Shown here: in pieces, positions 31,784 through 36,190 of the stretch
Layout: every line of letters starts with the position of its first letter
Position numbering within the stretch: the stretch's first letter is position 1
DNA from: Gammaproteobacteria bacterium
Lineage (GTDB): Bacteria > Pseudomonadota > Gammaproteobacteria > GRL18
DNA length: 36,190 nt
Direction of reading: 5' to 3'
Assembly: GCA_026196615.1 (NCBI GenBank)
Contig: JAPHSW010000185.1
Location: 1-36,190 of the forward strand
Position numbers and translations under genes: made by a program
Notes under the pieces: generated by a model
Database searches by the model: none
Told to the model about the DNA's origin: nothing
Seen by the model: the letters and a program-made list of their open reading frames with translations, nothing else

Positions 31784-32103
31784 GTCTCTGCCATTTCTGC
31801 TCTTTTCATTAAAATTCTCTTAAAACGAGAAAAATCAATGCATCATATGACGTAAACATAAAAAAAAGCAGCTAATTGTGAAATTATGCACAAAATGTCA
31901 TTTTTTTTGCACAAATCGTCAAGACATTATTTCTAGTTCCTTTATACTCAATTCATAAATAAGAAGAAGAAAAATAATAAGAAAAATAAAACTGCACACA
32001 ACTTTTAGGGGCGTAATATAAATCGCAATGATTTTTTCATGAGGTACGATTTTGTTTACCCCTAACCATATTCCTTTAAAATAATAACCTATAACGACAC
32101 ATT
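31784..32103. other. Gene-free region with an extended hairpin
   Basis: AT-rich spacer between the repeat protein and the convergent AraC-type gene. It holds two TGCACAAA direct repeats near 31886 and 31910 and, at 32005-32065, an extended imperfect hairpin: TTAGGGG/CCCCTAA outside, AAATCG/CGATTT in the middle, ATGA/TCAT at the tip. No U-run follows it, and no protein gene is seen. Confidence 0.4.
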
Positions 32104-33117
32104 TCAGCTTTTTTTATACTGTCCTGGCGACACACCCGTCCATCGCTTAAACGCCCTGGAAAATGAACTGACTTCTGAAAATCCCAACAAAAAAGCAATT
32201 TCACTTAAGCATAATTTTTGCTCAATTAAATATTCTTTTGCCAAGTTGGAACGAATTTCATCCAATAAACTTTTAAAACGCACATTTTCATCAGCAAGTT
32301 TGAGCTGTAGCTTCCGCTTACTCATATTCAAATGCCCTGAAATATCTTCTTCTGTTACTTTTCCACAGGAAAGCTGTTCCAATACAACGGATTTGACCTG
32401 AGAAACAATATTATCCGTTTCTAGTTTATTCAGAGCTTTAATAATGGATTGATCCATCATTTCAGCAAAAATATGATTAGCACTGGGTAATTTTTTTCTT
32501 ATATCTTCCATGCTAAAAGTAATGCTGTCAGACGATGCACTAAATTCAGGCTGGCAATTAAAAACATTTAAATATTTATCAATCTTCTCAGGTGCACTAT
32601 GAACAAAAGACACCCCCTGCGCTTCAAGATTGTTACCAAAATTCATTCGGCTCATACATAATAATGTACTAATAATCGATTCTGAGCGAGCCTGGAAAGC
32701 AGGATTTTGTTTAGAATAGCGAATGGATACCTTATAAAGGGTTTCTGTTCGATCAATGTCTACTTCGTATGCATTAGTCACCAAGTGCTGAAAACGACTC
32801 AATCGATGGAATGCACTCTCTAAAGTTGAACTGGCCAACCAGGCATATCCCAAAGTCCCCAATTGCGATGGGTGCCAGGTATCTCGCCCAGCACTCAGAC
32901 CCAAACAAGGTTCTTGAATAATATTTTGAGCATGATGCCACAGTGCTATTTCAATATAGGCATGACAACGCATGCTGGTATCTTGTAAGTCTTTCTCATG
33001 CAAACCAAAGTTTTCAAAAATGGGTCTTGGATCAACGCTAAATTTTTCCATAACATTCCATACCGCATTCAGCGTTGGAACATAAAAGTGATCAAGCTCT
33101 GACAAATGAAACCTCAA
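32104..33117 (-). CDS. AraC-family transcriptional regulator (arabinose-binding-domain type)
   Basis: 337 residues. The N-terminal 200 form the PF12625-type domain (HHAQNIIQEPCLGLSAG, QLGTLGYAWLASSTLESAFHRLSRFQHL) found in regulators such as OruR or ArgR-like activators. The C-terminal AraC DNA-binding domain has two helix-turn-helix units: VTEEDISGHLNMSKRKLQLKL and the signature LSEIAFLLGFSEVSSFSRAFKRWTGVSPGQYKK. Start is TTG 33117 without a strong ribosome site; the conserved domain begins within ten residues, so a later start is unlikely. Effector and target genes are unknown; the zinc-ribbon gene is divergent from it. Confidence 0.9.
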   Translation of the reverse strand: MRFHLSELDHFYVPTLNAVWNVMEKFSVDPRPIFENFGLHEKDLQDTSMRCHAYIEIALWHHAQNIIQEPCLGLSAGRDTWHPSQLGTLGYAWLASSTLESAFHRLSRFQHLVTNAYEVDIDRTETLYKVSIRYSKQNPAFQARSESIISTLLCMSRMNFGNNLEAQGVSFVHSAPEKIDKYLNVFNCQPEFSASSDSITFSMEDIRKKLPSANHIFAEMMDQSIIKALNKLETDNIVSQVKSVVLEQLSCGKVTEEDISGHLNMSKRKLQLKLADENVRFKSLLDEIRSNLAKEYLIEQKLCLSEIAFLLGFSEVSSFSRAFKRWTGVSPGQYKKS

Positions 33118-33295
33118 GTGATATTGTTGTTTTCTCTATCTTGAATAGTATAGAGTGTTTTCCCCATTTTTATACGTTATTACAGTAATAAATACGAATA
33201 AGTATTATCATAAATAAGGTTTAATGCGTAAAATTAAGTTTAGTATGACAAAGTAATTAATAATACTCACTTTTTATTAATAAAAAGGAAAATGT

Positions 33296-33670
33296 ATGAC
33301 AGTACAATCTTTAGATGTACAGTGCCAACACTGTCACTCTAAAACACAGTTTAAAATTGGACATGATGATAATCAAGAAACCATTGAGAAGGCCATTGAC
33401 AACCTCCAGGGTAAAACCCAAATTCAGGTTCGTTCTATTATAAAAAAACATACGATAGATGCAGCTGAATATGGTTTTGCACTCTTTGCCTGTCCAGAAT
33501 GCAAAATTTTATATAATCCATATTCTGTCAAAGTTGAATACGACAATATTATGTTGTTTCAGCCTTTTCATAAATGCAGTCGTTGCAATACAACATTAAT
33601 AAAAGCCACCGAAGCAATTGAAGCCTATGCCTGTAAGCAATGTGGTGAAAAAAAGTTAACTTCAGCTTAA
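33296..33670 (+). CDS. Zinc-ribbon protein with four CxxC motifs
   Basis: 124 residues. CxxC pairs are CQHC, CPEC, CSRC and CKQC, at the start, middle and end, consistent with two zinc ribbons. Between the first two is a helical segment (NQETIEKAIDNLQGKTQIQVRSIIKKH). ATG 33296 has AAAGGAAA upstream at good spacing. I do not recognise the family. It could be a nucleic-acid- or protein-binding adaptor. It precedes the NhaD/ArsB-like gene by about 110 nt. Confidence 0.65.
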   Translation: MTVQSLDVQCQHCHSKTQFKIGHDDNQETIEKAIDNLQGKTQIQVRSIIKKHTIDAAEYGFALFACPECKILYNPYSVKVEYDNIMLFQPFHKCSRCNTTLIKATEAIEAYACKQCGEKKLTSA

Positions 33671-33782
33671 ATTCAGCTGCTTTTTTCAAATATTAACTTT
33701 ATATCTTTTTAAGCTTAATATTGTACTCAGCAATATAACCTCCTATAGTGGGAGTAATTCTCCAAATTGATTGCCGACTGCT

Positions 33783-35123
33783 ATGCATCCAAATGAACTG
33801 ACATCACAAGTTATTTTTGGTTGGGACCCCTTCTGGGTCTCAACGATTCTATTTGCAATAACCTATCTGGTTGTCATTAGTGAAAAAGTAAACCGTGCAA
33901 TCATTGCCTTATTGGGTGCATCTTTAATGATCATGCTGGGTGTACTGACTCAGGAAGCAGCAATTAATGGTGTTGATTTTAATACCATTGGCTTACTCAC
34001 TGGTATGATGGTCATTGTTGCAATTACCCAGCGCAGTGGTGTCTTTCAGTATATTGCCATCTGGTCAGCAAAAAAAGTCAAAGCTGATCCATGGGGTATT
34101 ATGCTGATGCTCTCTGTAGTAACGGCTGTCTTTTCAGCATTGCTTGATAATGTGACCACGGTTTTATTAATTGCCCCAATCACACTTTTAATCACTCAGG
34201 AATTAAAACTCACTCCCTTCCCATTTTTATTTTCTGAAATATTTGCTTCAAATATCGGAGGTGCGACAACCCTGATTGGCGACCCTCCTAATATTATGAT
34301 TGGCTCAGCAGTCGGCTTAGGCTTTAATGATTTTGTTTATAATCTAGCTCCCATTACTTTGATTGTTATGATTGTTAATCTGGGTTTAATTTATCTCATT
34401 TGGGGTAGAAAACTGCATGCCTCTGAAGATAAACGTTTACACGTTATGAATTTTAATGAACGTCAGGCTTTACAGGATATTCCACTATTAAAGCGCTCAT
34501 TATTTGTTCTATTTCTGGTGCTTGTCTTATTTATAAATGCTCATGATCTGCACCTGGAACCAGCAACCATTGCAATGGGTGGTGCAGCATTATTAATGTT
34601 ACTGGATAATATTGGCAAATCTTCTGAAGCTCAATCACTCAATGTTGACAAATGTTTCAAAGAAGCCGAATGGATCACCATTTTCTTTTTTGTTGGTCTA
34701 TTTATTATCGTAGCAGGTGTTGAACATTCAGGTGTACTGGATCTCTTAGCTGAACAAATGCTAGAACTGACAGAAGGTGATTTTAATACCACTACCTTGG
34801 TTATCTTATGGATGTCCGCCATTATTTCAGCTCTGGTTGATAACATCCCTTTTGTTGCGACCATGATCCCCATGATTAAATCCATGGCCCCCACCTTTGG
34901 AGGTGCAGATATGTTAATGCCCATTTGGTGGTCACTCGCATTAGGTGCTTGTCTTGGTGGCAATGGTTCTTTAATTGGTGCCAGTGCAAATCTAATTGTC
35001 GCAGGCTACGCTGAGCGTGCCGGTTTTCCAATCGTATTTTTAAAATTCATGGCTTATGCATTCCCTCTAATGCTTATCAGTATTGCTATCAGCCATGTCT
35101 ATATTGTCTGGCGTTTTCTATAG
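33783..35123 (+). CDS. NhaD/ArsB-type sodium-proton antiporter (ion transporter superfamily)
   Basis: 446 residues with about twelve membrane helices in the two-fold pattern of the IT superfamily. Motifs: FSALLDNVTTVLLIAPITLLI and the related ISALVDNIPFVATMIPMI are the paired unwound-helix regions, with GDPPNIMIGSAVGLGFNDF and GGNGSLIGASANLIVAG as the conserved loops. These fit NhaD-type Na+/H+ antiporters, and also ArsB/Citrate-type carriers. ATG 33783 is chosen; the frame reaches TTG 33771, and neither has a clear Shine-Dalgarno. The CBS-domain gene follows at 9 nt, so the two form one operon. Confidence 0.88.
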   Translation: MHPNELTSQVIFGWDPFWVSTILFAITYLVVISEKVNRAIIALLGASLMIMLGVLTQEAAINGVDFNTIGLLTGMMVIVAITQRSGVFQYIAIWSAKKVKADPWGIMLMLSVVTAVFSALLDNVTTVLLIAPITLLITQELKLTPFPFLFSEIFASNIGGATTLIGDPPNIMIGSAVGLGFNDFVYNLAPITLIVMIVNLGLIYLIWGRKLHASEDKRLHVMNFNERQALQDIPLLKRSLFVLFLVLVLFINAHDLHLEPATIAMGGAALLMLLDNIGKSSEAQSLNVDKCFKEAEWITIFFFVGLFIIVAGVEHSGVLDLLAEQMLELTEGDFNTTTLVILWMSAIISALVDNIPFVATMIPMIKSMAPTFGGADMLMPIWWSLALGACLGGNGSLIGASANLIVAGYAERAGFPIVFLKFMAYAFPLMLISIAISHVYIVWRFL

Positions 35124-35132
35124 GATAAGCAA

Positions 35133-35633
35133 ATGGAAATAAATGTTGATATAAGTGATATTATTGTTCCAACCGCAACCATGAAAACAGGGGAGACGGT
35201 TCAGGATATGTTTAAATGCTGCATTAAGGACAATGTGCCAGCATTACCTTATCGAGATAAAGATGGACTGATACAAGGTTTTGTTTCATTAAAAAGAGTC
35301 ATGGGCAAAGACTGCCTTCCTAACTATCTGGTCGAGCTGGCTGGCATATTACACAATGATATGAATTGTACATCACAGGCTATGGAGAAAATTCACACCC
35401 TATTTGGTAAGCCGGTTGATGATTATATTGAAAATCCTTTCCATTTTATCCCATCCGATACCATTCTTATTCGTGCGGTTGCTTTAATGGAGCAACACAA
35501 TGCCAGCTTCTTGTTTGTTGCTGACTGTGCGGATGATATAGACAAATCACATTGTGATTACAAAGGTATTATTACTCGTTTATCTGTCGCTAAAAAAATG
35601 CTGCAAATCGAACATTTAGAGAATCCTTCTTAA
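35133..35633 (+). CDS. CBS-domain protein
   Basis: 166 residues with two CBS motifs: VQDMFKCCIKDNVPALPYRDKDGLIQGFVSLKRVM at the N-terminal half and FIPSDTILIRAVALMEQHNASFLFVADCADDIDKS in the C-terminal half, ending KGIITRLSVAKKML. CBS pairs bind adenosyl ligands and gate partner proteins. It lies 9 nt after the NhaD/ArsB-like gene and probably regulates that transporter. Soluble; ribosome site AGGATAAG precedes ATG 35133. Confidence 0.88.
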   Translation: MEINVDISDIIVPTATMKTGETVQDMFKCCIKDNVPALPYRDKDGLIQGFVSLKRVMGKDCLPNYLVELAGILHNDMNCTSQAMEKIHTLFGKPVDDYIENPFHFIPSDTILIRAVALMEQHNASFLFVADCADDIDKSHCDYKGIITRLSVAKKMLQIEHLENPS

Positions 35634-35639
35634 AATTAA

Positions 35640-36190
35640 CTAGACATCACTTCCTTTTCTAAATTTTGCTTTAGAGAAAAAAATAAACAAACAGGGTAAA
35701 ACAAATAAGGTTAAAAAAGTTGCACTAATTAGTCCACCTTCAATCACAGTGGCTAAAGGTTTTTGGATTTCAGCTCCCACACCTTGTGACATCAAAACTG
35801 GTATCAAACCTAATGCAGATGTTAAAGCTGTCATCAATACAGGACGAAGCCTGGAAACTGCCCCTTCAAAAACAGCCTCTTGCATAGCATAACCATCTTT
35901 AATGCGTTGATTAATACTCTCAACCATAACCACACCATTGAGCACAGCCACGCCAAAAAGGGTGATAAAACCCACTGAACTGGGCACCGACAAATATTGT
36001 CCCGTTAAATATAATGCAAAAATACCGCCGATCAAAGCCAATGGAACATTAACCATAATTAATAAAGCTTGTCCCACAGAGTTAAAAGCAAAATACAATA
36101 GCAATGCAATTAAAGCGATAGAGATTGGCACCACAATCATTAAACGATGTTGTGCACGTTTTTGGTTTTCATATTGACCACCAATATCAA
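35640..36190 (-). CDS. RND efflux transporter, heavy-metal (CusA/CzcA) type, C-terminal part
   Basis: The reading frame continues past the right edge. The translated part starts DIGGQYENQKRAQHRL, followed by VVPISIALIALLLYFAF, NVPLALIGGIFALYLTGQYLSVPSSVGFITLFGVAVLNGVVMV and the terminal helices EGGLISATFLTLFVLPCLFIFF, the last membrane domain of a CusA-type RND pump. Such pumps export metal ions or organic compounds with periplasmic and outer-membrane partners. Convergent with the CBS gene. Fragment of about 183 residues. Confidence 0.92.
   Translation of the reverse strand, partial: DIGGQYENQKRAQHRLMIVVPISIALIALLLYFAFNSVGQALLIMVNVPLALIGGIFALYLTGQYLSVPSSVGFITLFGVAVLNGVVMVESINQRIKDGYAMQEAVFEGAVSRLRPVLMTALTSALGLIPVLMSQGVGAEIQKPLATVIEGGLISATFLTLFVLPCLFIFFSKAKFRKGSDV

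Overview
The window looks like chromosome from an AT-rich (by eye about one third G+C) sulfur-oxidising gammaproteobacterium. The lineage call rests on class I adenylate cyclase (cyaA), AlgZ/AlgR, frataxin (cyaY), and the lptM-lysA and algZR/argH neighbourhoods known from Pseudomonas and relatives. The lifestyle call rests on a DsrA sulfite reductase subunit, SoxY and SoxZ, and a dihaem cytochrome c carrying DUF302. I cannot name the genus.

Layout. 1-4.4 kb: a Ser/Thr kinase-HDOD protein cut by the left edge, an EamA permease, a cupin protein fused to a Rof (Rho-inhibitor-like) domain, and a hypothetical. 4.4-8.6 kb: a solitary dsrA with its own terminator and a perfect FNR-type box, a divergent PAS-AAA+-Fis sigma-54 activator gene, then 750 bp without a credible protein gene. 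8.6-12.1 kb: small, secreted or periplasmic proteins (degenerate ZnuA-like, spondin-domain, family 3 solute-binding protein). 12.1-21.8 kb: algR-algZ, argH, a PAS/degenerate GGDEF protein, cyaA, two DUF302 genes, cyaY. 21.9-28.0 kb: soxZ-soxY and a module of an NtrC-type regulator and two histidine kinases. 28.1-36.2 kb: lptM, lysA, a YchJ-like protein, a membrane-anchored cold-shock protein, a DUF599 protein, an 11-residue-repeat protein, an AraC regulator, a zinc-ribbon protein, a NhaD/ArsB transporter with a CBS partner, and the end of an RND pump.

Most interesting point. The 'empty' stretch 7844-8594 reads on the minus strand as two tandem small-RNA genes. Each has a strong sigma-54 (-24/-12) promoter, TGTCAT/ATGACA palindromes about 105-160 nt upstream, and a hairpin plus U-run about 125-160 nt downstream. 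The same palindrome overlaps the start region of the adjacent sigma-54 activator gene. The two RNAs share a 10-nt segment (UUUUGUCGGU), part of which can pair with the Shine-Dalgarno region of dsrA. This suggests a Qrr/CrcZ-like circuit linking a sensor-activator, twin sRNAs and sulfur metabolism. The promoters, palindromes and terminators are visible; transcription and targets are inferred.

Other regulatory structure: a -24/-12 promoter and an inverted repeat in front of soxYZ, next to the NtrC-type system; and a gap-free three-way-junction RNA that hides a Shine-Dalgarno before a DUF599 gene with no ordinary start codon.
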